64,000 bases of DNA from Methylomarinum sp. Ch1-1 (GTDB lineage Bacteria; Pseudomonadota; Gammaproteobacteria; Methylococcales; Methylomonadaceae), in NCBI RefSeq assembly GCF_030717995.2, contig NZ_CP157743.1, positions 992,001 to 1,056,000 on the forward strand, written 5' to 3'. This document shows positions 52,879 to 61,209 of this stretch, piece after piece. Positions within the stretch are counted from its first letter, which is position 1. The number at the start of each line of letters is the position of its first letter. The translations under genes were made by a program, and so were the position numbers. Under the pieces are notes generated by a model. That model made no database searches and was not told the DNA's origin. It saw nothing but the letters and a program-made list of their open reading frames with translations.

Positions 52879-53823
52879 ATGGCTATATTAACGGCAAAAG
52901 TACCTGTAGAGCTGGCGGGCATGCGGCTGGACCAATGTCTGGCGGAAGTATTTCCGGATTATTCGCGCAGCAAGTTGCAAACCTGGATCAAGTCAGGGCG
53001 GGTGCGGGTTAATGGTCAAGCGCTGAAGGCCAAAGACAAGCTGGATGGCGGCGAGGAAATCCGCTTGGACGCCGAGGCGGAAGTCGTGCTGGAGAGCGAA
53101 GCCGAGGACATTCCGCTGGACATCGTCTACGAAGACGAGGCTATCCTGATTATCAATAAGCCGCCCGGCTTGGTCGTGCATCCGGCCGCCGGTCATTGGC
53201 ACGGAACGTTGGTCAACGGCTTGCTGAATCATGACCCGAATCTAAATACTTTGCCGAGGGCGGGGATCGTGCATCGTCTGGATAAGGACACCAGTGGCTT
53301 GTTGATGGTGGCGAAGAGCTTGCAGGCGCATCACAGCCTGACGGAACAACTGCAGAACAGAACGATAACCCGCGAATACCTGGCGCTGGTGAAAGGTTGG
53401 ATGACCGCCGGCGGCACCGTCGACGAGCCGATCGGCCGCCACCCGATAGACCGCAAACGCAACGCGGTCAGAGAAGATGGTAAACAGGCGGTGACCCATT
53501 ACCGCCTGGAACGGCGCTTCAAGCGGCATACGCTGTTGCGGGTCAAGCTGGAAACAGGCCGCACTCATCAGATTCGGGTGCATCTGGCGCATATTCATTA
53601 CCCGTTGGTGGGCGATCAGGTCTATGGAGGGCGCTTTCAATTGCCGGCGGGATGCAGTGCACAGCTGGAGGAGGCGCTCCGAAACTTCAAGCGACAGGCG
53701 CTGCATGCCGCCAAACTGGGGCTGGATCATCCGCTAACCGGCGAGTATTGCGAGTGGGAGCAAGCGTTACCGGACGATATGGAACAACTCTTGGCGGTAT
53801 TGGCTGAAGATGAACTGGATTGA
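52879..53823 (+). CDS. rluD: 23S rRNA pseudouridine synthase RluD
   Basis: Makes pseudouridines 1911, 1915 and 1917 in helix 69 of 23S rRNA; 314 residues. An N-terminal S4 RNA-binding domain (LDQCLAEVFPDYSRSKLQTWIKSGRVRVNG) precedes the RluA-type catalytic domain. The latter has IVHRLDKDTSGLLMVAKS (catalytic Asp135) and the closing motif LETGRTHQIRVHLAHIHYPLVGDQVYGG. The ATG at 52879 is preferred over a TTG six bases earlier. The 3' end overlaps pgeF by 14 bases. Confidence 0.95.
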   Translation: MAILTAKVPVELAGMRLDQCLAEVFPDYSRSKLQTWIKSGRVRVNGQALKAKDKLDGGEEIRLDAEAEVVLESEAEDIPLDIVYEDEAILIINKPPGLVVHPAAGHWHGTLVNGLLNHDPNLNTLPRAGIVHRLDKDTSGLLMVAKSLQAHHSLTEQLQNRTITREYLALVKGWMTAGGTVDEPIGRHPIDRKRNAVREDGKQAVTHYRLERRFKRHTLLRVKLETGRTHQIRVHLAHIHYPLVGDQVYGGRFQLPAGCSAQLEEALRNFKRQALHAAKLGLDHPLTGEYCEWEQALPDDMEQLLAVLAEDELD

Positions 53824-54532
53824 ACCCGATTGGCCGGCGCCGACGAACGTGCATGGCGCAACGACGCTGAGGACGGGCGGCGTCAGCAGCGGCGCCTACC
53901 AGAGTTTGAATCCGGCCGGCCACGTCAATGACGATATCGAAAACGTGCGGGTCAATCGGCAGCGGATCAAGCAGATGCTGAATTTGCCGAACGAGCCGGT
54001 CTGGTTACGGCAGGTGCACGGGGCGCGAGTCGTTAACGCGAATCAGGTCGACGGCGTGGCGCAGGCCGACGCCAGTTACAGCGATCGCCCCGGCATCGTT
54101 TGCGCGGTGCTGACCGCAGACTGCCTGCCGTTATTGTTCACGACTGATGATGGCCGGCGAATCGCCGCGGCTCACGCCGGTTGGCGGGGCCTTTTGAGCG
54201 GCATCATCGAGCGCACCGTGGAGATGATGGCCGACTCCGAATCATTGGTTTGGATGGGGCCGGCGATCGGTGCGCAGTGTTTTGAAGTCGGCGATGACGT
54301 CAGGCAGGCTTTCGTGCATAAGTCTGCGGAGTTTGCCCACGCCTTCCGCGAACACGCCGAACATAAGTGGCTGGCGGATATTTATCGGCTGGCGCGCATC
54401 ACTTTGGCCAGGCAAGGCGTCAACCGCATCTACGGGGGTGATTTTTGCACCGTCACCGAATCGGAACGTTTTTATTCTTATCGCCGAGACGGTGAAACCG
54501 GCCGCATGGCGACGCTCATTTGGAGAGACTGA
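53810..54532 (+). CDS. pgeF: Purine nucleoside phosphorylase/peptidoglycan editing factor (YfiH/LACC1 family)
   Basis: A 240-residue protein of the DUF152/YfiH family, described in different members as a multicopper-like oxidase, a peptidoglycan editing factor and a purine nucleoside phosphorylase. Signatures are VWLRQVHGARV, IVCAVLTADCLPLLF (metal-ligand Cys) and RIAAAHAGWRGLLSGIIERTV (ligand His). It starts inside the rluD 3' end, keeping the gammaproteobacterial bamD/rluD/pgeF cluster. The exact physiological role is not settled. Confidence 0.9.
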   Translation: MNWIEPDWPAPTNVHGATTLRTGGVSSGAYQSLNPAGHVNDDIENVRVNRQRIKQMLNLPNEPVWLRQVHGARVVNANQVDGVAQADASYSDRPGIVCAVLTADCLPLLFTTDDGRRIAAAHAGWRGLLSGIIERTVEMMADSESLVWMGPAIGAQCFEVGDDVRQAFVHKSAEFAHAFREHAEHKWLADIYRLARITLARQGVNRIYGGDFCTVTESERFYSYRRDGETGRMATLIWRD

Positions 54533-54534
54533 CT

Positions 54535-55371
54535 TTGGATTTATTGCTTTATATCATCATCTTTACTGCGATAGGCGGTGTGTTGAGTGTGCTGGCCGCC
54601 GGTATATTTTTATTGCTGCCGGAACCGCATAGGAATCGTATTTTACCGCACGGCATCAGTTTCGCCATCGGGGCATTATTGACCGTTTCTTTCTGGGGCC
54701 TGATTCCTCACGCCTTCGAGGAGGCTAAGCCGGATCAGCTGCAGTCGCTATCGGGCACGATATTGATTGGCATTCTGTTGTTCTTCATCCTGGAAAAGCT
54801 GTTAATCTGGCGTCACTGTCATTCTCATTCTTGTGAGGCTCACCTCGATGACGGTCATGATCATCATGACCATAGTCACGGCCGCCGCTCGACAGGCGTA
54901 CTGATTATACTGGGCGACAGCATGCACAACTTTGTCGATGGCGTCCTGATCGCAGCGGCATTTCTGACCGATACTCATCTGGGCATCGTGACCAGCCTGG
55001 CGGTGGCCGCCCATGAAATTCCTCAAGAAGTCGGCGATTTCGCCATTCTGTTGGAAAGCGGCTACTCCAAGGGCAAGGCGCTTTTCTATAATATCCTGGC
55101 CAGTTTGACGACGGTGATTGGCGGAGTGCTGGCCTATTTCAGCCTGGAGGATTTACATGATCTGTTGCCGTATTTTTTGACGCTGGCGGCTTCCAGTTTT
55201 ATCTATATCGCCGTGGCCGACCTGATTCCGTCGCTGCATAAAAAAACCGATATCAAGACGTCGTTAGAGCAGATTGCATTGATTCTGGCCGGAGTCCTGC
55301 TGATCTTTTCCCTGCATGGCCTGGCGCATGATATCGAAATCGACGGACCTAGCGTAGCGGCTAGCCATTGA
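54535..55371 (+). CDS. ZIP family metal transporter
   Basis: A 278-residue divalent-metal transporter with about eight helices. A histidine-rich cytoplasmic loop (HCHSHSCEAHLDDGHDHHDHSHG) separates helices 3 and 4. Helix 4 carries DSMHNFVDGVLIAAAF and helix 5 AAHEIPQEVGDFAILL, the conserved metal-site motifs. The likely start is TTG at 54535 (MDLLLYIIIF), preceded by GGAGAG and lying just after the pgeF stop; another TTG at 54520 would overlap pgeF. The stop codon lies inside the target duplication of MITE copy D. Zinc or iron is the likely substrate. Confidence 0.88.
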   Translation: MDLLLYIIIFTAIGGVLSVLAAGIFLLLPEPHRNRILPHGISFAIGALLTVSFWGLIPHAFEEAKPDQLQSLSGTILIGILLFFILEKLLIWRHCHSHSCEAHLDDGHDHHDHSHGRRSTGVLIILGDSMHNFVDGVLIAAAFLTDTHLGIVTSLAVAAHEIPQEVGDFAILLESGYSKGKALFYNILASLTTVIGGVLAYFSLEDLHDLLPYFLTLAASSFIYIAVADLIPSLHKKTDIKTSLEQIALILAGVLLIFSLHGLAHDIEIDGPSVAASH

Positions 55372-55373
55372 TC

Positions 55374-55490
55374 CAGAATTCCCGGTTTGAGCGTTTTAGC
55401 GGTGTGGGGGCTTGATGGCGCACTCCCTGCTGCCGTCATCTTCGCCAAACGCACCCCAAATCCTCTTTGTTATCCAAATGGGAATTACCG
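55374..55490 (+). mobile_element. MITE-like element, copy D, inserted at the ZIP gene stop codon
   Basis: About 117 bp. Left end CAGAATTCCCGGTTTGAGC; right end CCAAATGGGAATTACCG. The shortened interior retains the CTTGATGGCG...CTGCTGCCGTCATC stem region. The flanks CCATTGATC (55365-55373) and CCATTGATG (55491-55499) match at 8 of 9 bases. The left duplicate contains the ZIP transporter stop codon (CAT-TGA), so insertion left the protein unchanged. Confidence 0.82.
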
Positions 55491-55543
55491 CCATTGATGG
55501 TCTTGAGCCAAACCGTTTCGACTGCGATGCCTCTATGCTTGCG

Positions 55544-55562
55544 TTGTCATAAAAAGGTAACA
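55544..55562 (+). promoter_or_regulatory. Candidate Pho box upstream of phoB
   Basis: TTGTCATAAAAAGGTAACA resembles the PhoB-binding consensus CTGTCATAAAWCTGTCAT. The first 11 bases match well and the second half-site is weak. It lies 46 bases before the phoB start, as expected for an autoregulated phoBR operon. Confidence 0.5.
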
Positions 55563-55608
55563 TTGGGCTGATAGATTAAAAAGGTTTATAAGCGGATCAC
55601 AGAAAATT

Positions 55609-56301
55609 ATGTCGAAATTGAAGGTTCTGGTCGTTGAAGATGAAGAAGCCATCAGGGAGATGTTGGTCATGGCCTTGGAACAATCAGATTTGCAGGTAAC
55701 GGCGGTCGAAAGCGCCGAGCAGGCGCTGCGGGCGTTGGCGGAAAATTTGCCAGATTTGCTGTTGTTGGATTGGATGTTGCCCGGCATCAGTGGAGTAGAG
55801 CTGGCGCGTCGGTTGAAAAAGGATGACAGTTACAAGGAGATACCGATTATCTTATTGACCGCCCGCGGCGAGGAAGAGGACAAGGTTCGCGGTTTGGAAA
55901 TCGGCGCCGACGATTATATGACCAAGCCTTTCTCGCCGAAAGAATTGATCGCCCGCATCAAGGCGGTGATGCGGCGCAGCGGCAAGAGCGGTGAGAGTCG
56001 GCAGATTGCGGTCGGTGATCTGATTCTGGACACCGAGCAACACCGGCTGATGATAGACGGTCAGGCATTGGATGTTAGTCCCACCGAGTTCAGGTTGATG
56101 CATTTCTTCATGCTGAATCCGGACAAAGTCTATAGCAGGACTCAGTTGCTGGATCAGGTATGGGGGCGCAGTGTTTATATCGAGGAGCGTACCGTTGATG
56201 TGCATATTCGGCGTTTGCGAAAAATACTGGCTCAATATGGTCGCGAAGACCTGGTGCAGACAGTCCGTGGATTTGGTTACCGTTTTTCCGTTTCCGGTTG
56301 A
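55609..56301 (+). CDS. phoB: Phosphate regulon response regulator PhoB
   Basis: A 230-residue OmpR-class regulator. The receiver domain has the acidic pocket Glu10-Asp11, the phosphoacceptor Asp54 (LLLLDWMLPG) and Lys in MTKPFSPKEL. The winged-helix DNA-binding domain shows LTHFRL-like LSPTEFRLMHFFM (here DVSPTEFRLM), RTQLLDQVWG, RTVDVHIRRLRKIL and TVRGFGYRF. It activates phosphate-starvation genes when phosphorylated by PhoR. The phoR gene follows seven bases later. No pst or phoU genes are present in the window. Confidence 0.94.
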   Translation: MSKLKVLVVEDEEAIREMLVMALEQSDLQVTAVESAEQALRALAENLPDLLLLDWMLPGISGVELARRLKKDDSYKEIPIILLTARGEEEDKVRGLEIGADDYMTKPFSPKELIARIKAVMRRSGKSGESRQIAVGDLILDTEQHRLMIDGQALDVSPTEFRLMHFFMLNPDKVYSRTQLLDQVWGRSVYIEERTVDVHIRRLRKILAQYGREDLVQTVRGFGYRFSVSG

Positions 56302-56308
56302 GTGAACG

Positions 56309-57586
56309 ATGGGACGTTGGTGGTGGAGGGAAACCTATATAGTCGCCTTACTGTTCATTGCGGCGCTTATACTGAGCTTTTTCATCGGCCATTTCGTCGA
56401 ATTATTGTTATTGCTCACGATCTATTTACTGGTCAGGCAAACGCTGCTGATCAGCGCATTGGAGCGTTGGCTGAGACGCGGCGCCATCGGCGATAATCTG
56501 AAGGCCAAGGGTATCTGGGAAGATATCTATTATCATCTGTACAAGATCAAAAAAAACGAAAAAAAACGGAAGAAGAAACTGAGCAAGATGATCGATCAGT
56601 TTCGCAAATCCACCAATGCTCTGCCCGATGCTGCGGTCGTGTTGGGCAAACATGCCGAAATCGAGTGGATCAATAAGGCCGCCAGGGAAGTATTGGGTTT
56701 GAAAAAATCCGACAAGGGGCAGCGCATCGATAATCTGATTCGTTCGCCGTTGTTCAGCCAGTTTCTCAATGCCGATGACTATACTCAGAAAATCAGCATT
56801 CCTTCGCCGGTCATCGACAGCATCATTTTGCAGATCACCGTCGTTCCATATGGCGCCGGCCTTAGGTTGTTGGTCGCCCAGGATATCACCCAGCTTAAAA
56901 ACATGGAGCGGATGCGCAAGGATTTCGTCGCCAATGTCTCGCATGAACTGCGTACGCCATTGACCGTGTTGAAGGGCTATCTGGAAACGCTGCAGGAGAT
57001 GGAAGAGGAGCGATCCAAGTATGCCCGCTCCTTTCAGCAAATGTACGCCCAGACCGAACGCATGCAATTTCTGGTCGATGACCTGTTGCTGTTGACGCGT
57101 CTGGAAACGACGGATAAGCATGTCGAATGCGTCGATATTCCCTCCCTGCTCAGTCAGATCTGTCATGAAGGCGATATCATCGAGAATTCCGCCAGACGGA
57201 TAGAACTGGTGTTCGGCACCGATAAGAAACTGATGGGTGATCCTCAGGAATTACGCAGCGCTTTTACCAATCTGGTCGTCAATGCGTTGAAATATTCCCC
57301 AGAGGACTCCGTGGTCAAGGTGCGTTGGAATGCGGCCGCCGATGGCGGCGCCTGTCTGGAGGTGGAAGACCAGGGAGAGGGCATTGCCAGCAGCGATATT
57401 CCCCGCGTCACCGAACGTTTTTATCGGGTCGATGTTAAGCGCAGTCGCAAACTCAGCGGCACCGGTTTGGGTCTGGCCATCGTCAAGCATGTGCTGGTCC
57501 GGCACGACGCCAAGTTGGAAATTCATAGCGAGTTGGGCGCCGGCAGTTGTTTCCGCTGCGTTTTTCCTGCCAAACAGGTGTGCTGA
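56309..57586 (+). CDS. phoR: Phosphate regulon sensor histidine kinase PhoR
   Basis: A 425-residue inner-membrane kinase. Two N-terminal helices (about residues 10-50) are followed by a charged linker (KKNEKKRKKKLSKM), a PAS domain (LPDAAVVLGKHAEIEWINKAAREVLGL, about 100-200) and the HisKA domain with VSHELRTPLTVLKGYLETL (His212). The HATPase domain has NLVVNALKYSP (N box), DQGEGIASSDIPRVTERFYRVD (G1/F) and GTGLGLAIVKHVL (G2). It is co-transcribed with phoB. The gap of 220 bases to cydA holds no recognised gene. Confidence 0.93.
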   Translation: MGRWWWRETYIVALLFIAALILSFFIGHFVELLLLLTIYLLVRQTLLISALERWLRRGAIGDNLKAKGIWEDIYYHLYKIKKNEKKRKKKLSKMIDQFRKSTNALPDAAVVLGKHAEIEWINKAAREVLGLKKSDKGQRIDNLIRSPLFSQFLNADDYTQKISIPSPVIDSIILQITVVPYGAGLRLLVAQDITQLKNMERMRKDFVANVSHELRTPLTVLKGYLETLQEMEEERSKYARSFQQMYAQTERMQFLVDDLLLLTRLETTDKHVECVDIPSLLSQICHEGDIIENSARRIELVFGTDKKLMGDPQELRSAFTNLVVNALKYSPEDSVVKVRWNAAADGGACLEVEDQGEGIASSDIPRVTERFYRVDVKRSRKLSGTGLGLAIVKHVLVRHDAKLEIHSELGAGSCFRCVFPAKQVC

Positions 57587-57806
57587 ACTATCGCTAGCCC
57601 TCTTTATACCTAGCCCCAGCCAAATTGCGACTATCTTCTTTTGCGCGATCGGTGCACAATGACCCCATTCTGAAATTTGTCTTCGGATGATTTATCTTGT
57701 TTTGTTTATAATAAAACGCTAATATTGGCTTTGTCCTCAAATTTCGGCCAACCGTCTTTTGCCGGGCAGCGAGGTTAAGTTTATGCGAATGAAAGAGGGG
57801 TAGGTT

Positions 57807-59369
57807 ATGATCTCGGAAGGAGTGGTTGAGTTGTCGAGGTGGCAGTTTGCCGTTACCTCCATGTACCATTTTTTGTTTGTCCCGTTAACGTTGGGTTTGT
57901 CGTTTCTGCTGGCCATCATGGAGTCTACCTATGTGATGACCGGTCGGCAGATTTATAAGGATATGACCCAGTTCTGGGGGAAATTGTTCGGCATCAACTT
58001 TGCGCTGGGCGTCGCCACCGGCTTGACGATGGAATTTCAATTCGGCATGAATTGGTCTTATTTCTCTCATTATGTCGGCGATATTTTCGGAGCGCCTCTG
58101 GCGATTGAAGGTCTGATGGCCTTTTTCATGGAATCGACCTTTGTCGGGCTGTTTTTTTTCGGCTGGGACCGTTTAAGCAAGGGCCAGCATCTGATGATCA
58201 CCTGGCTGGTAGCCTTAGGGACCAATCTGTCCGCGTTGTGGATACTGGTCGCCAACGGCTGGATGCAAAACCCGATTGGCGCCGAATTCAATTACGAAAC
58301 GATGCGCATGGAAGTGGAGAGTTTCGGCGACTTGATTTTCAATCCGGCCGCCCAAGTCAAATTCGTGCATACCGTCGCGGCCGGCTATACCACGGCTTCC
58401 GCCTTCGTGCTCGGCATCAGCGCTTGGTATATGCTGAAAGGGCGCGATGCGGCATTTTCGCAACGTTCCTACACCATTGCCGCAGGGTTCGGATTGGCTG
58501 CGGTGTTGTCGGTGATCGTGCTGGGTGATGAAAGCGGCTATACCGATGGCGAGGTTCAAAAAACCAAGCTGGCGGCGATCGAGGCGGAGTGGCATACCGA
58601 GGAACCGCCGGCCGCATTCACGGTAATCGGTCTGCCGAATCAGGATAAGATGGAGACCGAGTATGCGGTTAAAATCCCCTGGGTGCTGGGACTGATCGGC
58701 ACCCGTTCGATCGATGAGCCGATTATCGGCATTAGCGAAATCCTGGAGCATAATCGGCTACGGATACGCAATGGCATCAAGGCTTACGCCTTGCTGCAGC
58801 AACTCCGGGATAACAAGCGTGACCCGGAATTGTTGGCCGAGTTTGATGGCGTGAAAGACGATTTGGGATATGGGCTGTTATTGAAACGCTGGACCGAACA
58901 CGTCGTCGATGCGACCGACGAACAGATCGAAATGGCTGCGCAATACAGCATTCCGCGAGTGGCGCCGTTATTCTGGACTTTTCGGGTCATGGTGGCTTGC
59001 GGTTTCGTTATGTTGGTGATCTTTGCCCTGGCCTTTATCGCCAGCTCGATCCGCAAATGCCGTCAGGAATGGCTGCTGAAGGCCAGTCTATACATGATTC
59101 CGTTGCCTTGGATCGCGAGTGAAATGGGCTGGTTCGTCGCCGAATTCGGTCGTCAGCCGTGGACGATCGCGGAGATACTGCCGACCTTCCTTAGCGCCTC
59201 TTCATTAACGGAATGGGATCTGATCATCAGCCTGTCCGGTTATTTCATCGCCTATAGCATTTTTCTAGTGATAGAAATGTTCTTGATGCTGAAGTTCATC
59301 AAACTGGGGCCGAGCAGTCTGCACACCGGTCGTTATCATTTTGAAGTCGCCGAAGGAGAGTTGTCATGA
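57807..59369 (+). CDS. cydA: Cytochrome bd ubiquinol oxidase subunit I
   Basis: The catalytic subunit of the high-affinity terminal oxidase cytochrome bd, in the inner membrane; 520 residues. Haem ligands line up with the E. coli enzyme: His21 (SMYHFLFVPLTLG) for haem b595, His188 (FVHTVAAGYTTA) and Met395 (FRVMVACGF) for haem b558. A Q-loop follows helix 5, and the C-terminal region has GWFVAEFGRQPW. A purine-rich ribosome-binding site (GAGGGG) precedes the ATG. The cydB start overlaps by four bases. Confidence 0.96.
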   Translation: MISEGVVELSRWQFAVTSMYHFLFVPLTLGLSFLLAIMESTYVMTGRQIYKDMTQFWGKLFGINFALGVATGLTMEFQFGMNWSYFSHYVGDIFGAPLAIEGLMAFFMESTFVGLFFFGWDRLSKGQHLMITWLVALGTNLSALWILVANGWMQNPIGAEFNYETMRMEVESFGDLIFNPAAQVKFVHTVAAGYTTASAFVLGISAWYMLKGRDAAFSQRSYTIAAGFGLAAVLSVIVLGDESGYTDGEVQKTKLAAIEAEWHTEEPPAAFTVIGLPNQDKMETEYAVKIPWVLGLIGTRSIDEPIIGISEILEHNRLRIRNGIKAYALLQQLRDNKRDPELLAEFDGVKDDLGYGLLLKRWTEHVVDATDEQIEMAAQYSIPRVAPLFWTFRVMVACGFVMLVIFALAFIASSIRKCRQEWLLKASLYMIPLPWIASEMGWFVAEFGRQPWTIAEILPTFLSASSLTEWDLIISLSGYFIAYSIFLVIEMFLMLKFIKLGPSSLHTGRYHFEVAEGELS

Positions 59370-60505
59370 TTTTCGACTACGAAACCCTCAGGATCATCTG
59401 GTGGGCCTTTTTGGGGGCGCTACTGATCGGTTTTGCCGTTACCGACGGTTTCGACCTTGGCGTAGCGATGTTATTGCCGTATCTGGGTAAAAGCGATGAC
59501 GAAAGGCGGGTCATCATCAATTCGGTCGGACCGACCTGGGAAGGCAATCAGGTCTGGTTCATCACCGCCGGCGGCGCCTTGTTCGCGGCCTGGCCGATGG
59601 CCTATGCGGTCTCCTTTTCCGGCATGTATTTCGCGCTGTTCGCGACGCTGGTAGCATTGTTTCTAAGGCCGTTGGGCTTCGATTACCGAGGCAAACTGCC
59701 CGATCAAAACTGGCGGAATAACTGGGACAAGGCCTTGTTTGTCGGCGGTTTAGTGCCGGCGCTGATTATGGGGGTCGGTTTCGGCAACCTGTTGAAAGGC
59801 ATTCCGTTTCATCTCGATAGCGATATGCGTATCTTTTATCTGGGGACTTTCAGAGGATTGCTCAATCCCTTCGCATTGCTGGCCGGCGTTTTAAGCGTGT
59901 CGATGTTTTTGATGCATGGCGCGGTTTATTTGCAATTAAGGACCGATGCGGAGATTTACCAGCGCGCCAAGTCGGTCGTGTTGAAATCGAGCTTGCTGGT
60001 CATCGTGTTGTTTGCGCTGGGCGGCTTGTGGATCACCCATTTAGAGGGCTATCACATCACCTCGGAAATTTTCCCGAATGCGCCGTCCAACCCGCTGAAT
60101 AAGTTTGTCAAGCGGGCCGAAGGTTTGTGGTTGGACAACTATAATCACGTGCCAGCGCTATGGGGCGTGCCGGCAGCGGCCTTCGTCGGCGCCTTGGCCA
60201 CTATCGCCTTGTCCAGATTCGATCGTCCGGGGTGGGGCTTGCTCACTAGTTCCTTGACCCTCACGGCGATCATCCTGACCGCCGGCGTGTCGATGTTCCC
60301 ATTCCTCATTCCATCCAACATGTCATTGAACAGCTCGTTGACCGTCTGGGACTCCAGTTCCAGTCAGGCGACGCTGAACTTGATGTTTTGGGTCACGGTG
60401 ATTTTCTTGCCGCTGATTGTCATCTATACCAGTTGGGTGTTTCGTGTGCTGCGCGGCAAAATCACCGTCGATTTTATTCGCGACAACGATCATAAGCTTT
60501 ATTAG
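59366..60505 (+). CDS. cydB: Cytochrome bd ubiquinol oxidase subunit II
   Basis: The second membrane subunit of cytochrome bd, 379 residues and about eight helices. Family motifs are LRIIWWAFLGALLIGFAVTDGFDLGVAMLLPYLG at the N-terminus, GPTWEGNQVWFITAGGALFAAWPMAYA, and the C-terminal NLMFWVTVIFLPLIVIYTSWVFRVLRGK. It overlaps cydA by four bases (ATGA). The CydX-GGDEF-like gene starts nine bases downstream. Confidence 0.95.
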   Translation: MIFDYETLRIIWWAFLGALLIGFAVTDGFDLGVAMLLPYLGKSDDERRVIINSVGPTWEGNQVWFITAGGALFAAWPMAYAVSFSGMYFALFATLVALFLRPLGFDYRGKLPDQNWRNNWDKALFVGGLVPALIMGVGFGNLLKGIPFHLDSDMRIFYLGTFRGLLNPFALLAGVLSVSMFLMHGAVYLQLRTDAEIYQRAKSVVLKSSLLVIVLFALGGLWITHLEGYHITSEIFPNAPSNPLNKFVKRAEGLWLDNYNHVPALWGVPAAAFVGALATIALSRFDRPGWGLLTSSLTLTAIILTAGVSMFPFLIPSNMSLNSSLTVWDSSSSQATLNLMFWVTVIFLPLIVIYTSWVFRVLRGKITVDFIRDNDHKLY

Positions 60506-60514
60506 GAGAGTGTC

Positions 60515-61105
60515 ATGTGGTATTTCAGTTGGATTCTGGGGGTATTGCTGGCCTGTTCATTGGGCATCATCAATGTGCTGAGGCTGGAAGCTCAGCTGGC
60601 CTTGGCCAAGGAAAATGAAGTCATCGACCCATTGACGCAGCTGTTGTGCAAAGACAGCATGTTGACCCGGCTTCAGGAAAAAACGGATAACTCACGGCGC
60701 AATGGACTGCCTTTTTCGTTGCTGTATCTGAGTCTCAGGGATTTCAAGATTAAACATACTTTGCTCGATCATGAAATGGACACGACGCTGCTGAAAGTCG
60801 TGAAGACGATGAAGCAGGATATTCGGCTCGGGGTCGATATCGCGGCCAGAGTCGGCCCGGAAGAATTACTGTTGGCGCTGCCGGGCGTATCGCAGGAACA
60901 CGCCGAACAGATCGCGCAAAAAATTAAAAGCGATATTTTCAACCAGGTCAAAACGCCGGGCAACATAGCCGTGGAAGTCATGATCGGCGTCGCGGAGTAT
61001 TCCACTCATGCCGACCTGTTCAGGCTGGATCGTTTGACTGGCGAAGAAGAAGTCAATGCCTTGTTGGATATCGCCCAGAGTCAGCTTGGCGAGGCGGTGG
61101 CCTGA
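60515..61105 (+). CDS. CydX fused to a degenerate GGDEF-like domain
   Basis: Residues 1-27 (MWYFSWILGVLLACSLGIIN, then VLRLEAQ) match the small cytochrome bd subunit CydX/YbgT, which is normally a separate peptide of about 37 residues after cydB. Here the frame continues to 196 residues. DPLTQLLCKDSMLTRL (residues 38-53) resembles the start of GGDEF domains. RVGPEELLLALPGVSQEHAEQIAQKI (112 onward) corresponds to the region of the GGDEF active-site loop, but the motif is GPEEL (114-118). Cyclase activity is therefore unlikely. It has an AGGAGAG ribosome-binding site. The fusion could add a cytoplasmic sensory or scaffolding domain to the oxidase. The CydX part is secure; the GGDEF homology is my reading. 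Confidence 0.78.
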   Translation: MWYFSWILGVLLACSLGIINVLRLEAQLALAKENEVIDPLTQLLCKDSMLTRLQEKTDNSRRNGLPFSLLYLSLRDFKIKHTLLDHEMDTTLLKVVKTMKQDIRLGVDIAARVGPEELLLALPGVSQEHAEQIAQKIKSDIFNQVKTPGNIAVEVMIGVAEYSTHADLFRLDRLTGEEEVNALLDIAQSQLGEAVA

Positions 61106-61209
61106 ATCAACTGATGCGCAGCGCATGGTTCAAAGCCTAACCTGAGTAGCCTATATCAGGTCGCGCCTATCAGCGCCGGTGATGCGTTTTCCGCCGATTC
61201 TATCGAGCG

